Source: Cercophora sp. LCS_1
Taxonomy: Eukaryota; Ascomycota; Sordariomycetes; Sordariales; Lasiosphaeriaceae
Assembly: GCA_036250225.1 (NCBI GenBank)
Contig: JAPZLL010000014.1
Coordinates: 310,001 to 374,000 of the forward strand
Direction of reading: 5' to 3'
Length of the DNA: 64,000 bases
Shown piece after piece: positions 9,632 to 19,941 of the stretch; the stretch's first letter is position 1, and each line of letters begins with the position of its first letter. Made by a program: the position numbers and the translations under genes. A model generated the notes under the pieces. That model did not search any database, had not been told where the DNA came from, and saw only the letters and a list, made by a program, of their open reading frames with translations.

Positions 9632-12083
9632 GGTGCTTGCTGTGGCGAACACGGCGACGACGACTTCTTAGGTCATATATGGTTCGGCGGGAGGTTAGGG
9701 GTGCAACGCCAGAGGTCGGTCGGATCGGAACCTGCGAGGGAATAAGGTGAGTGTCGGGTCGCGTGGAGAGCGGGGCGAAGGTTGAAGGCTAGACACGGCG
9801 GCGCCGATGGTGGGGGAGAAGAGCAGAGGGAATGCGATCTCGTTGGCATCGAGGCGGGGGTCTTGAGGGCTGAGGAAGGCAAGGCCAACGGAGCTCCACA
9901 GGTGAGAGAAGTCGGAGAGGTGCTCGGCGGAGGAGGGGCACTCGGCAGGAAGGGAGGCGCCGACGGAGTCGACGCCGACAGGGCTGAGGGCTTATTGAGG
10001 CCAGGACGGCAATGTGTTACTTACAATCCAGAGCAGCGGCCACGGGCGCTTGTAGGAAAGTGAGGGATCGGAAATGGTCGTCGGCTGCAAACGCGACGGC
10101 GAGCTTCGCAGAAACAATGCGGCACCAGTTGCAGTGTGCGCTCTCTCAGGTTGTTCGGATGTTCTCAGACTGCAGTGGATTTGTGGTCCCTGCCCACGCC
10201 CATACCCCGTTCGCACTGCGCCGCTGATTGGTCTACCACGGCACGTGATACTCAGCCTTGATCCGGCCTCACTGTCGCCCGCTGTGGGTACCTGAGCCGC
10301 CAGTGACCAGCTTGAACAAGACCTTTGAGCTCTGGAGCTTCCCGTTCCCCAGATATGAGAATACCATATGCATCTTCCAGATAGCTGGTGACCAATTACC
10401 AAAGGCATCCCATCAAGGAACACAGTCGCGCCTCCTATCCTTCCAAAGTTACCCACTTGTTCTCCATTTGGAGCACCCTGTTCTCAAACATGGAACGCGT
10501 GCAACTTTGCCATTCATTTGACGCCGGCCCAAATTATACGACGATTCCCCCGGCGAAAAGTCTGGGCTCCAGGAAGTTTTGCCTTTCCGTCATACCTCCT
10601 CTACTTCGCACCCCTTGGTGATTTGCCGAGTACCGCCTTGATTGTTTACCCCTCCGCACACCGTCACATGCGGTGCCCCTGCTGCTTGCAATGGCAGCCG
10701 GTTGTCCCCTCTAATGCGAAGAAGCTCGTCGCAAAACTGCCGAGCTTGGCTGTTCAATTCTCAGCAAGTTCTGCTTAGAATGGAACTGGACCAACGCCTC
10801 AGCCTCTACGGCTTCAACCGGTGCTTGCGCTTTTGCTCACACGACCCCAACCTTAAAAACTTGACCATCAGCAAGCAATTGATAACCTGTCTTCCTGTGC
10901 CCCAAAACACCTATCAGATAACTCACCAGTGGCTCAGCATCGATAAGGTGCGGCGACGCTGAGAGCAACGGAGATTCAGCCAGGGGTAGCACTCAGCCCC
11001 TATCCGTCCTTTCGTCGCGCAAAGTCCAGCATCAGAGCACCGACGGCTGCCCGGAGCTTTTTCCTATTTCGCTTCCCGGCCTAACATCACGAGCAGCGCT
11101 CAAAAACACGAGGTTTTGTCTTGCCGTTGAAACAGCGCGTGGACGGTTCCAATCCGAGCGCATAGCGCTGCCCAGCGGGAGGCCCCCCCGTGAGCCCCGG
11201 GCCCCGGTTCTCGCGCCGAAGAATGGAACCTTTTCTTCAGCCCACCAGCCGCGGGATTGCTCGATCGATCTAACGTTATCCATCTCCAAACAACTCTCGG
11301 CGCTTTTAGTGCACAGCCTCACCAGCGTTTAGGAATCAGCCCCATCTTCAACGGTCCAACCGCCTATCATTAGCGACCGGCTTGAAGAGCTAGGACGGTG
11401 CTGGGCTCGCTCCTTTCCCTCACGACCCGTTTTGTCCAAGTTTGCCCCCTTGGGGCCACCGCGTCTGGGGCGAGGATCTGCCTTGCCTTCCGCGTTGCCC
11501 CACCATCATATCCTATTAGTTATGTTGATGATGCGCGGCGCTAGAAATTGAGACGGCAACGACGCTCAAGAAAATGAAGCCGTGGCTGCATTTTCCACCG
11601 CCCGTAAGCGCGCACAGAGGCTCGCAAAGGCCAACCGCGAATAAAGTAGGACTTATTAGGACTGGTGGAACGCTCCAAGGACAGGCCGGCGCCTCCGTCA
11701 CAAAGATGGTGGGGCCCCTGCAGCTCATCGTATCGCTCCCAGGATCCCAAATGCTGGCGCGCTGCGGTCGACCAGTGCCGGGTTTTGGTGTTATGTAATC
11801 GGCCCTCAATCAGCTATCAATCAGTTGTTCCCCTCAAAATTTCTCGGGCACAGTAGTTCGCATGTGTATTCAGCAGCCTTCATGATCTGACCGCGTCGCC
11901 GTCAATTCCTGTCGCCTCTTACGTGCTCGTCCAGAAGACAATCGCGTACGCCGCCCCGGATAAGCCAGCGGGCCTCAACAACCGATTGCCGGCTCCTCGA
12001 GCTGTGTTGGGAGTGGAGAGGACCCAGGACCAAACACCACACGCTCGTCCCAAGTCGCCTCGCCCTCAGGCCAACCCGCCGCC
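9632..12083. other. Long divergent intergenic region, nst1 / rho2
   Basis: About 2.45 kb without a supported gene. A good minus-strand donor GTAAGT at 10024-10019 could mark an intron in the nst1 5' UTR; no acceptor could be fixed. The open frames here are short and of odd composition. The length suggests two large promoters with long leaders. Confidence 0.5.
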
Positions 12084-13211
12084 ATGGCGAGCGCAGTCAG
12101 CCCCGCAAATGTTATCCGCAGGTAAGGCTTCGCTGTCTGGTCTGACGACTGCCAAGCAGAAGGGATCCTCTCTCGCTCGGAAGTCCTCACAGCCGCCAAT
12201 TTCTCGATTCTGACACTTAGCCCGCTAGGAAACTCGTCATCATCGGCGACGGTGCATGCGGCAAGACCAGTCTTTTGAGCGTCTTTACGCTCGGCTTTTT
12301 CCCAACCGTGAGTGTTCCCCCGCCAATGCGGTCCTCCGCTGCGCCGAGTCGGCCTTCTTGTGGTTGTTGCTAACAATTTGTTGGGATAGCACTATGTGAG
12401 TGTAGATGCCCCGCAGACCGCTCCTCAACGCAGCCAGCCAACAGCGCCGCGCCCTCGCATCATTCGCCGGCGAAGCCCACGAACCACCGTCCGTCGTTCG
12501 ATTGCTGACCGGTTCTCCCCCACCAGATCCCGACTGTTTTCGAAAACTACGTGACCGACTGTCGAGTAGATGGTAAATCTGTCCAACTTGCGCTCTGGGA
12601 CACAGCTGGACAGGAGGACTACGAAAGGTTACGGCCGCTGGCGTACGCAAAGGCCCACGTCATCCTCATTGGTTTCTCCATCGACACACCAGACTCGCTT
12701 GACAATGTTAAACATAAGGTGGGTGCAGCCCCTGCGATTCGTCTCTCCTTCGCCTACCCCCAACGAGAAACCCGTTCACCCCAATTCTTTGTGCAATTCG
12801 TCTCGAGCTACGTCACTCACCCGCGGTGCAACCTCTTGTGCGACCACAAACCTCTCATGTCTCGGGTGCTCGGCGTGGGCGGGTGGAATCATCGAACATG
12901 GCGCTAACAGACGGGCATAGTGGGTTGTGGAGGCGCAGGAGCGGTGCCCCGACGTCCCGATCATTCTGGTCGGATTGAAGAAGGACCTCCGAAGCGACCC
13001 GGTCGCAATTGAAGACATGCGCAAAAAGTCGCTTAATTTCGTAACCGAAGCCGAGGGTGAGCAAGCGGCCAAGGAAGTCGGCGCCCGGAAATATCTCGAG
13101 TGCTCAAGTCTGAGCGGTGAAGGAGTCGACGACGTTTTCGAAGCAGCTACCAGAGCAGCATTGCTCATGTTTGAAAAGGGCGAGGGAAGTGGGTGTTGCG
13201 TCATTTTATGA
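12084..13211 (+). CDS. rho2: Rho-family small GTPase, Rho2 type
   Basis: Membrane-anchored GTP switch; Rho2 proteins act in cell-wall integrity and polarity signalling. The 201-residue product has GDGACGKT (P-loop), PTVFENYV (switch I effector region), DTAGQED (switch II), LVGLKKDL and ECSSLSGEG, and ends CCVIL, a CaaX box whose final Leu predicts geranylgeranylation. The MAS...NVIRRKLVIIGDG start and CCVIL end fit Rho2 better than Rho1, though this subclass call rests on recall. Coding exons: 12084-12121, 12229-12307, 12390-12395, 12527-12718, 12921-13211. The third exon is only CACTAT (His-Tyr), required to give FPTHYIPTVFENY, and has good flanks (TAG before, GTGAGT after, CTAAC branch at about 12370). 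Confidence 0.93.
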
Positions 13212-13950
13212 AAGACGAAAGAGCCAGGAATCAGGGCCAGCCAACACACTCTCTCCCTTCTATAACAAGCACTCTCGCAAAACGGGACGGATGAGCCAGG
13301 ACGTCAAGGAAGCCATACACAGACACACATCACCAAACAAGCGACATCCCCAAATCGACAACCATTACCAAACATGGCGATATAAGACGGGACGACTTAA
13401 TGAACTGAACCAATGAGCCGGATACAGAACAACAAACTTCAGACAAGGAAGGCCTGCATACTTGTATTAATACGTGATAGAATTATTTTCCCACGCTCGC
13501 TGTCAAGCTGTCGTTTAATCTTTGAAACTGAAGCGCTCGAGAAGAGCGAGCAGGACGATGTTTTGAGTTTCGAGCATGGGAAAAGGGCATGCGGAAGGTC
13601 AGGCTTGGGATCTGAATGTAGGAACACTTTCTTTTCAAACGCCTGGGGTGTTTTACTGGTAAAATTACCTAGCACCAGGCGGGGATCAAATCGGAGCATG
13701 GTGGAAATAGGTGCAGATTGCAGTTATTTCGCTGGCTGGGTAGCAAGCGACAGGTCGGAGGTTTGGTTTCAGCGATCGGAAATGACAAACGCCAAAAATT
13801 TCATCATGTTCGAGAACCAGATTGTGAGATGCAGGGTCTTGTTTGTGGCCATGTATGCCGGCCTCGAATGCGAATCTATGATACACGTATACACTTTACA
13901 ACACCTTCCTCCCCTTCCCTGATTCTACCAAGCACCCTTGGGTATCTACC
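13212..13950. other. Convergent intergenic region
   Basis: A 739-bp tail-to-tail spacer between rho2 and the mL40 gene. It is less GC-rich than the flanking exons and probably holds both 3' UTRs. No gene with support was seen. Confidence 0.6.
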
Positions 13951-14502
13951 TTACGCCTTCCAATCGTGATTCCACGCAACCTTGGGAGGTGTGTCCGTTT
14001 GCGCCCTAGCATACTCGATGGGCACGCCCTTCAACCCATAAACACCCTTCTTCTCCATCGCAACACGGTAGAGATAGCCCTCTGGTCGTGTGCCAGGCCC
14101 CTCGGTGAGCCTCAAAGCCTCGCACGCAGCATGCATGCTCTGATACTGCCTCATCCAAACGCGCTCCCTCTCCTCACGCTGCTTCCTTCGGAACATGAGC
14201 CAACCTCGGTGGATCGTCCAGTGGCGAAGATATCTATTGCGCGCCATCCTCAAAGGCGGGGGGATGCGTCTGGGTGACAGAGCGGACATGTACTGAAGCA
14301 TAGTGACGATCTTTGTGTCGCGCTGGTTGTTGCGCTTGCCGCCCTTCTTCGCCTTCTTGCTTCCACCTCCTGCGGCTGCCTTGCCTTTCGCCGGGGCGGC
14401 AAGGACGGATGGCGTCGCCGAGAGACATCTGATCGTAGGTACCTTGGGGGTTGTGTTGAAAAGGCGGGAGGCGAGGCCTCGGAGGGAGAAGGGGAGGGAC
14501 AT
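13951..14502 (-). CDS. mrpl28: Mitochondrial large-subunit ribosomal protein mL40 (L28 family)
   Basis: Component of the mitochondrial large ribosomal subunit. The intronless gene encodes 183 residues. The N-terminus is Arg/Ser/Leu-rich without acidic residues, a mitochondrial presequence (MSLPFSLRGLASRLFN). A Lys/Gly-rich segment (KGKAAAGGGSKKAKKGGKR) follows, then the basic family region with YLRHWTIHRGWL and RRKQREERERVWMRQYQSM, and a C-terminal GYLYRVAMEKKGVYG. Assignment rests on resemblance to fungal mitochondrial L28/mL40 proteins. The start ATG lies only 25 bp downstream of the stop of the next gene on the same strand, so its promoter must overlap that gene. Confidence 0.82.
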   Translation of the reverse strand: MSLPFSLRGLASRLFNTTPKVPTIRCLSATPSVLAAPAKGKAAAGGGSKKAKKGGKRNNQRDTKIVTMLQYMSALSPRRIPPPLRMARNRYLRHWTIHRGWLMFRRKQREERERVWMRQYQSMHAACEALRLTEGPGTRPEGYLYRVAMEKKGVYGLKGVPIEYARAQTDTPPKVAWNHDWKA

Positions 14503-14527
14503 GGTTCGTTAAAAGCTCGCAAAGAAC

Positions 14528-15817
14528 CTACGGACGTCGAGTCGGGACGAGGTGCTGCTCTTCTTGCGGTTCCGTTTGGCGACGCCTTTCGGAACGGCCA
14601 CGCCCTTGTCGCCGATTTGCTTGCGCTTGCGGGATTGCTTGGGGGGATTGCTTGGGGGGATGCTTGGTTGAAGAACCGGAATCGCTCGGCGAGGAAGGCG
14701 GTGAGGAGGTTGCGACGACTATGCAGTCGAGAATTACCTCTTCGTTGGTCGATTTGACCTGATCCGACTGCGCTCCTGGCAATTGGGTGGTGGTCCGGCC
14801 AGCGAGTCGGGGTTCAAGAGCTGGATTGGGGACGGTGTGGTTGTGACGATAAAATTCGTGGAACGCCGAGTTGCGGGTTGGATTTTGGTATGCCAAGCCG
14901 CAGGGATTCTCTGCAGGGGTCTGTGCGCCCCGCGCGGATTGATGAGCCGCAACGGGGGCCAACTCCACTTCCCCTGAAGCGTAAACAACGTCGTCCAAGC
15001 AGCACACCAACACCTGATCGCGCGAACCCTCCTCGCCACGAAGGATTCTCATGGCCTGAGCTTGCATGGCTTCTGTGTGCTGGTTAAGCAAGCTGGTCGT
15101 CGAACAGCCGCCAAGTTTTTCAAGGAGGAGATGTGCGACGCCCCAGTCGAAGTTGACTTCGCCGCCAGCTCGTTGAACGGCGAGTAAAAGCCAGGATGTC
15201 TCTTGGGAGACTTCCATGGCTGCTTGTGATCTCATTGCTGGTATATAGTCGAAGGGACGAAAGTGGACCTCGTAACCGCTGAAGTCTGTGACAAACTTCA
15301 GGCCCCACGTTGCGACGAGAAGCTCTAGGTCTAAGTTTGTCACGAGGGCTTCGTCCCTACTTTTGAACTTCTTAAGCTGCTCCGGATACTTGTGGCCTGT
15401 CCCTTTTGGGTTGAATGACAAGATGTGGACTGCAATCTTGGCAACATGTGACAGTAGACGAAACATCTGTGCGGTGTCGGTAGTCAGTGACGCTGGGACT
15501 TGGCCCTCATAAAGTAGCAGGCCACCTTGGACAAGACGGAATACGTGGTCTTCATCGCCGTGTCCAAGGAAACGGGCTGATCCGAACTCGATGCGTATCG
15601 TGATAGGCCCGATCCCCTTCAGGTCAGCCGCAACTGTTGCCGCTTCGTAGATCATCTCAGGCTCTTTGGTGGCGGCCGAGTCGAAGGAAACTTGCCCGAT
15701 TCCCTCAAACTCCTTCCATTTTTCGCTTGCGCCTGGATGTTGGTATGTTGCAATTGGCATCCAAACATCCAGGACGGTCGCCATTGACCAGGCGTCGGAG
15801 CCAATAGCCGGAGACAT
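14528..15817 (-). CDS. Hypothetical protein, 429 aa
   Basis: An intronless frame of unknown function. The first 270 residues or so look like a folded domain, with alternating hydrophobic segments such as PITIRIEFGSARFLG, VFRLVQGGLLLYEGQ, AKIAVHILSFNP and WGLKFVTDFSGYEVHFRPF. The last 130 residues are Pro/Ser/Gln/Arg-rich, end in basic low-complexity sequence, and are probably disordered. No signal peptide or membrane span is visible. Length and sensible N-terminal composition favour a real gene. Its stop is 25 bp before the mL40 start, which raises the possibilities of a read-through or dicistronic transcript, or of an unseen intron that changes the C-terminus. Confidence 0.7.
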   Translation of the reverse strand: MSPAIGSDAWSMATVLDVWMPIATYQHPGASEKWKEFEGIGQVSFDSAATKEPEMIYEAATVAADLKGIGPITIRIEFGSARFLGHGDEDHVFRLVQGGLLLYEGQVPASLTTDTAQMFRLLSHVAKIAVHILSFNPKGTGHKYPEQLKKFKSRDEALVTNLDLELLVATWGLKFVTDFSGYEVHFRPFDYIPAMRSQAAMEVSQETSWLLLAVQRAGGEVNFDWGVAHLLLEKLGGCSTTSLLNQHTEAMQAQAMRILRGEEGSRDQVLVCCLDDVVYASGEVELAPVAAHQSARGAQTPAENPCGLAYQNPTRNSAFHEFYRHNHTVPNPALEPRLAGRTTTQLPGAQSDQVKSTNEEVILDCIVVATSSPPSSPSDSGSSTKHPPKQSPQAIPQAQANRRQGRGRSERRRQTEPQEEQHLVPTRRP

Positions 15818-17404
15818 GGTCGGTGGTCGAGCTATTGTTCGATTGTCGAGCTATCTCTCGGTGTGCGTTGATTGTACTTTCTGTCTGAGGGAAGTAAAAC
15901 AACCGGTGTCAATCCCGTTGCGAAGCTGCAAAGCTGGCGGACGGGAAAGGTGGTGAGCAAAAAGCCTTCGTTCGCGGAGAAGTTGCAGATCTGGGCGAGG
16001 GAAAGACCGGGCACACAAGTTATATAATGGCAACGAGGAGAATTAAGTTGATTATTGTGAGGTGATGCCCCAAAGTCAAACAGAAGGGAACGCATGGATT
16101 CCGACCGGTTGTGTGCCGGAACTCTCAGGGAAGGCGCTGCGACTATTACGTTCCTCACCTCCAAAATGTTCTGGTCGGCTTTCTCAACCACAACACCAAC
16201 TTTCGCGACGACAACAACGGCCACCACGACAACAATAGCAACCACCACCATCGCGAAGGAAAACCCACTACCCTAGGCTCTATGATCCTTTCGACCTTTA
16301 TTATTCTTGATCTATACTTTTTCTCGTCGCGCGATTTCCAAGTTGGAAGTCGTGCGGCGACGCCACAAGGTCTGCGACGCCTCTTTCCGCCTTCCGAATT
16401 CAAAGTCCCTCAAACTTTGGTGAATTGGAGTCACTCTTTCCAAACTTTCCTCTTAAGCCTCAAGTCCAAGCTCACAAGAGGATCCCGTCACGCTGAACCA
16501 ACACATTCGGTTCTCATCCCGAGAGTTAGATTCTTTTGCGCCGTTACCTTGGAGACGGGAAACCTCGCCCCTCATACATTGCCTTGCATCTCCAGCACTT
16601 TGCCAGCGTGAGTGCGGCAGTTGTACTTCCATTTTATATATATCATGAAACCCGCCTGAAGACGGAAACGATACTATCCTCGCCAAATCTTTATCCATTA
16701 CTTGGAGTGTTGATGCCTTACCAGTGCAATGTGTGACGAATCTGGGCAAACGAAGCTTACCCTTTCGTACCTTACGCGCGTGATGTTACTTACCCTGGCT
16801 CAGTCCCTGCTCAGAATTTGCTCAGGCTGCGCCGTAGTCTGCCGACAGTGACTTCTATGCATCACCCCACTAACACGGAAAAAATTAAGGTAAAAAATAA
16901 TTGCTTTTGGGTTTCGGGTTCCCCGCTATCTATTGCGTGCTCCTTCTACCTTCTGCCTTCTATTTCAACTATTACAACCTTCGTTTTCAACCGGCTGGTC
17001 AGAAAAGAGCGCTTGCCGGATGCGCGTGTTGGAAGGCTTCAAGTCCCCAGATCAACTGGTAAGAACAAGCGGGCAGAGGAAAGCGGAATGAACGCTTATC
17101 TAGAAGGGTATGGCTTGAGGATGATATTTTGGTTACCAGTATAGATGGGGTTTTGAGGCAGTTTCCCGTCGCCTACCTTAATCTACTATTGAGAGCTTAC
17201 CAACTCAAACTCAAGTCGCCACATCCTTGCCCGCATTCCAGGCAAAACCACTGGAGGCTGCGCTTCCGCAAAATGTGTCTTCCTCGAAACAGAATTCTAC
17301 TCTACCACAAATATTGTCTTTGATTTTCTTTCAGGTGGAGCTAACATCATGTTTTCAAACAGACAATCCCTCGTCACCCCCGGCCTCGGCTGAGGCCATA
17401 CGAC
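15818..17404. other. Divergent intergenic region between two orphan genes
   Basis: About 1.6 kb without a supported gene. A stretch at about 16170-16260 is rich in CAA/CCA/ACA triplets and gives spurious frames on both strands. The segment 16850-17000 is comparatively AT-rich. No tRNA or transposon signature was found. Confidence 0.55.
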
Positions 17405-18484
17405 ATGGCTCAGCCAGAGAGCGCCATCCGCACCGGCCCCCTCGGGGCCCGCAAGGTCGTTTGGGCGTACGCGGCCCAAGGACAGAGATGGAGGACCCGG
17501 ATGATGGGAGCTTGGCTCTGGAGCGTCGACCTGGAGTGGAGCCAGCCATCGGGTTTGCCGCCGATGGCGGTTTATAAGGACCGTTCGGAGGAAGAGCGGC
17601 TCCTGGTGACGACGACTACTGCGCGATTCCTCGTGTACGACTGGTTGGTGTTCCTGGAGGAGAATTTTATCGCAGGAAGAAACGACTACCGTTGGGTCCG
17701 CCGAACCAACGCGTGGATGGATGGCCGCCTCCCTCTCGAGAACTCAACCGCAGTTACGCCAATGGAGATTGACGCCCTCCTGTATCAAGGTCTTTCTACT
17801 CTAAACAAAGACTTGACCGAGCGCGGCTGGGGCCACTGGACCTTTCGTTCGTGGGTTTGGTGGAACGGAAGGGAGGACATGCTCCACCTGATCCTGACTG
17901 GCCTGAGCGACGCCATCGATGAGAATGCTACCCCCGAGTTGCCCGAGGTGCATTGGCATAGACTCGCGATTTGGCAACACATCATGGAGGGCATCACCGA
18001 CTGGCGACGCAACAGTAGAGCCGTCAAGTGGAAGGGTAGCGCCACCAAAGCCTGGACCCAAGCCGAGGGTTCACTCGAGCCGTCCAGAAGGGAGACTAGG
18101 ATGTCATGGGTCGAGAAGCTGAACAAGTTAGCCTACTGGGTCAAGATGGAGGACGACGTTTTCAAGGGTGGCATTCTGAAGGCTTACGGACTAGAGCCCA
18201 CCGAGCTTCAAGAGTCCGATGAGTCTGCTATCTCTGACCTCTTTGGCGAGCTCGTAGAGTTGACACTGGAATCGCTCGAGCGTGATGAGGAGCAACCTGA
18301 CGACCAGAAGGAAGTCGACAAACAAGATCTGGAGCAAGCTCAAGTCCAGGCCGAAGAAGACGAGCAAGAAGAGAAACGAGACGCCGGCCACGATGTTGAG
18401 CACGACGATGGACACGACAACCACCGATACGTCAAGCAAGACGAGCTGCAATACGCCGACTCGATCTCGTCGTTGGCCATCTGA
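17405..18484 (+). CDS. Hypothetical protein, 359 aa, acidic tail
   Basis: An intronless gene of unknown function. Residues 1-290 are rich in Trp (about 20, for example WRTRMMGAWLWSVDLEW and GWGHWTFRSWVWWNG) with helical, hydrophobic spacing, suggesting a compact fold. The last 70 residues are extremely acidic and Gln/His-rich (DEEQPDDQKEVDKQD, EHDDGHDNH) and likely disordered. No signal peptide, membrane span or known catalytic motif is visible. It sits immediately left of the accessory patch with duplicated DNA and may be lineage-specific. Confidence 0.65.
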   Translation: MAQPESAIRTGPLGARKVVWAYAAQGQRWRTRMMGAWLWSVDLEWSQPSGLPPMAVYKDRSEEERLLVTTTTARFLVYDWLVFLEENFIAGRNDYRWVRRTNAWMDGRLPLENSTAVTPMEIDALLYQGLSTLNKDLTERGWGHWTFRSWVWWNGREDMLHLILTGLSDAIDENATPELPEVHWHRLAIWQHIMEGITDWRRNSRAVKWKGSATKAWTQAEGSLEPSRRETRMSWVEKLNKLAYWVKMEDDVFKGGILKAYGLEPTELQESDESAISDLFGELVELTLESLERDEEQPDDQKEVDKQDLEQAQVQAEEDEQEEKRDAGHDVEHDDGHDNHRYVKQDELQYADSISSLAI

Positions 18485-18760
18485 TAGGAGCAACGAAGAG
18501 CCTGTCATTCCGGCCATGCATCGACCAGAGCTCTGGAATCGGAACCAGATGCAAACTGAGGAGGAGAAAACGAATGGTTGCGCGCATATCAGGGTGAGTG
18601 TATACCGGACTGTCTGCCCTTGATGCTCCAGCGACTTGTACAACACTAGGAGCGCACGGACGGAAGGGAGCGGGATCAGACTCTAGATACACATACCATT
18701 CAGGTGAGGGACGGTAATTGTCGCCATCAGAAAGATATGCGACCTTCAGCTTATCGAGCT

Positions 18761-18863
18761 CTAGCAACCTGGACTAGCAACATGTGGACCGAAGGGAACA
18801 AAGTCAGTCGCCAGATCTCCAAGCAGTCTAAATGAAGGATGGAAATGCCATTCGACGCCACGC
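18761..18863. repeat. 103-bp direct repeat, copy A
   Basis: Aligns without gaps to 18964-19066. The copies share blocks such as GGGAACAAAG and ATGCCATTCGAC and differ mostly by C/T and G/A transitions. Beyond the 103 bp both flanks diverge. Confidence 0.8.
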
Positions 18864-18963
18864 CACCACGGCGATGCGCATTTTCCATCACCCCGGGATC
18901 TTGATGGGAATGGAGATTCTCCCCAGAGAAACTATTCCGCTATCAAAAAAAGATTCTCAAATC

Positions 18964-19066
18964 TTAGCAACCTGAACTAGCAACGTGTATACTAAAGGGA
19001 ACAAAGCCGGATTCTAGACGCGTAAAAAGTCTAGATGAAAGATGGGGATGCCATTCGACACCACGC
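18964..19066. repeat. 103-bp direct repeat, copy B
   Basis: Second, gap-free but mutated copy of 18761-18863, offset by 203 bp in the same orientation. The transition-biased differences resemble repeat-induced point mutation or simple ageing of a duplication. Confidence 0.8.
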
Positions 19067-19689
19067 AGCTGCCAGGAATATGAAAGATACCTGCTTAGCG
19101 CTAATTCTCGACACCCCCCAACTAGATGCTTACACATCCATCACAGCCGGAAATTCAACATTTAAGCTTGGGATCTCGAGGAGTGATGGATGGAACGGTA
19201 ATGGGAGGAAAATCGGCATAGCTAATTAATTCATGGATCATGGAATTTCGCAGCGTCTACTGGTATCAGCGCATGTACAATAGCTAGTGCCTACCTAATC
19301 GAGTGCCCCGAACTAACGGGGCAGATGAGACGGCACATACAGTGTCCGGAATGTGCTGGTCAGCTTAAGTTTGACAGTTATGGGTTGAGTGATTCGTTCA
19401 TGATTCATGTTCTGCATCTCGTGTGCCATCTGTGTACGTTTCTGGCTCAGCGAACACTTTTTGACTATCTCACTTGACTCTACCAAACGTGGCTGGAAAA
19501 CAAAGTTTTGAAAATCAATGCCGCGGCAACGAGCTGGTTCTATCAATAATGCCGAGAGTCACAGACGCTGAGAGAAGCCCGCAAGTCGAGTGGCTCCTGG
19601 GGGGGAAACCGACATCACAACACCATCTCCAACTTCCCCATAAAAGCCACTCTCACAACCAATTCAAGCACATACGGCCATAGATAGTG

Positions 19690-19711
19690 GAAGACTCGGG
19701 ATCCTGTTCGC
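19690..19711 (+). repeat. 22-bp direct repeat, left copy
   Basis: Matches 21328-21349 at 19 of 22 positions (core ACTCGGGATCC), and all three differences are transitions. The two copies bracket the nuclease-like gene, 1638 bp apart. Confidence 0.6.
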
Positions 19712-19738
19712 ACATAAGTGGGGCCTTGGCCCTCTATT

Positions 19739-19750
19739 AACCCTAACCCT
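19739..19750 (-). promoter_or_regulatory. Telobox-like element (TTAGGG pair)
   Basis: AACCCTAACCCT on the plus strand, two telomere-type hexamers in tandem, about 190 bp upstream of the ATG at 19942. In yeasts such motifs bind Tbf1-type factors; function here is inferred. Confidence 0.45.
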
Positions 19751-19941
19751 TTTGCTTTACGTTCACGTGCCACAGCAAATCAACCCCTCCAATTGCCCCG
19801 CAACATCTGTTCCTTCCCCCTTACAATCGCCCTGCAACACACCTGTTCCTTCCATCGCCAACAAGTAAAGCGAACCTTACTCCTTGCAATTGCTCTGGGT
19901 GCACTAACATTCCATCTTCACCATCTTCACCATCCGCCCAC

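Larger units (their letters stand above)
18485..19941. other. Gene-free region with degenerate repeats
   Basis: About 1.45 kb without supported coding sequence. It contains the two copies of a 103-bp direct repeat (18761-18863 and 18964-19066), a 22-bp repeat copy at 19690-19711 and a telobox-like element at 19739-19750. Confidence 0.6.
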
